From contig NZ_CP115464.1 in assembly GCF_027912515.1 (NCBI RefSeq), positions 2,480,001-2,544,000 of the forward strand: DNA of 64,000 nt. The letters are read 5' to 3'. The notes beneath the pieces are model-generated. The model was not told the DNA's origin. It made no database searches and was given only the letters and a program-made list of their open reading frames with translations. The translations under genes and the position numbers were made by a program. The stretch is from Brevundimonas sp. NIBR10 (GTDB taxonomy: Bacteria; Pseudomonadota; Alphaproteobacteria; Caulobacterales; Caulobacteraceae). Below are positions 63,968 through 64,000 of the stretch, one piece after another (within the stretch, counting starts at the first letter, position 1; every line of letters begins with the position of its first letter).

Positions 63968-64000
63968 TCGGCGGTAGCTCGCTGTTAAGGCTGTTTCGTC

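Overview
The window is GC-rich, gene-dense DNA from an alphaproteobacterium. The best fit is the Caulobacterales, close to Brevundimonas or Caulobacter. Supporting signs are the TonB receptor of the Xanthomonas/Caulobacter type, the order rpoZ - rel/spoT - pyrE - pdxJ - acpS - lepB - rnc - era, the order fabG - acpP - fabF - mltG - yicC - gmk - motB, and palindromic intergenic repeats. This assignment is inferred from gene content and was not computed.

Region 1 (1-12.7 kb) looks accessory and catabolic. It opens with a truncated cofD and a translationally coupled cofC, which make the deazaflavin cofactor F420 and are uncommon in this bacterial group. It continues with an HSL-type alpha/beta hydrolase, a small ABM-type monooxygenase, two amidohydrolases, and a leftward set: stand-alone lipoyl carrier, E1-beta, E1-alpha and HpcH/HpaI aldolase. 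Next come an old-yellow-enzyme/2,4-dienoyl-CoA-reductase-like flavoprotein that has lost its Fe-S cysteines, a frameshifted GTP cyclohydrolase I, and a MAPEG protein. Together they suggest breakdown of an unidentified organic compound with unusual flavin or deazaflavin chemistry.

Region 2 (12.8-16.2 kb) has a YegD-like Hsp70 gene and then a small element remnant: the C-terminal scrap of a lytic transglycosylase, two HTH regulators and a small protein joined by start/stop overlaps. It ends near tRNA-Asn.

Region 3 (16.2-27 kb) holds a SpoU methyltransferase, a secreted M28 peptidase, and a divergent carbohydrate-uptake locus (Tat-exported putative polysaccharide-active protein plus ACS-family transporter, opposite a TonB receptor).

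Region 4 (27-43 kb) contains tRNA-Leu, a pair of co-varying 40-bp hairpin repeats, an amino-acid permease, hrpB, an MHS transporter, two RNA methyltransferases, a GT2 glycosyltransferase, a TetR regulator, a lytic transglycosylase, dapA-smpB, and a tandem pair of secreted paralogues of unknown function.

Region 5 (43-64 kb) is core: an NYN protein and folK sharing start-codon bases, rpoZ with a rel/spoT gene that seems to begin at CTG, pyrE, pdxJ, acpS, lepB, rnc, era, a serine hydrolase converging on dprA with 3' overlap, plsY, a GDPD lipoprotein, fatty-acid and cell-wall genes, gmk and motB. Two composite palindromic repeats sit at 55.8 and 62.9 kb. No CRISPR array, rRNA operon or intact insertion sequence was seen.
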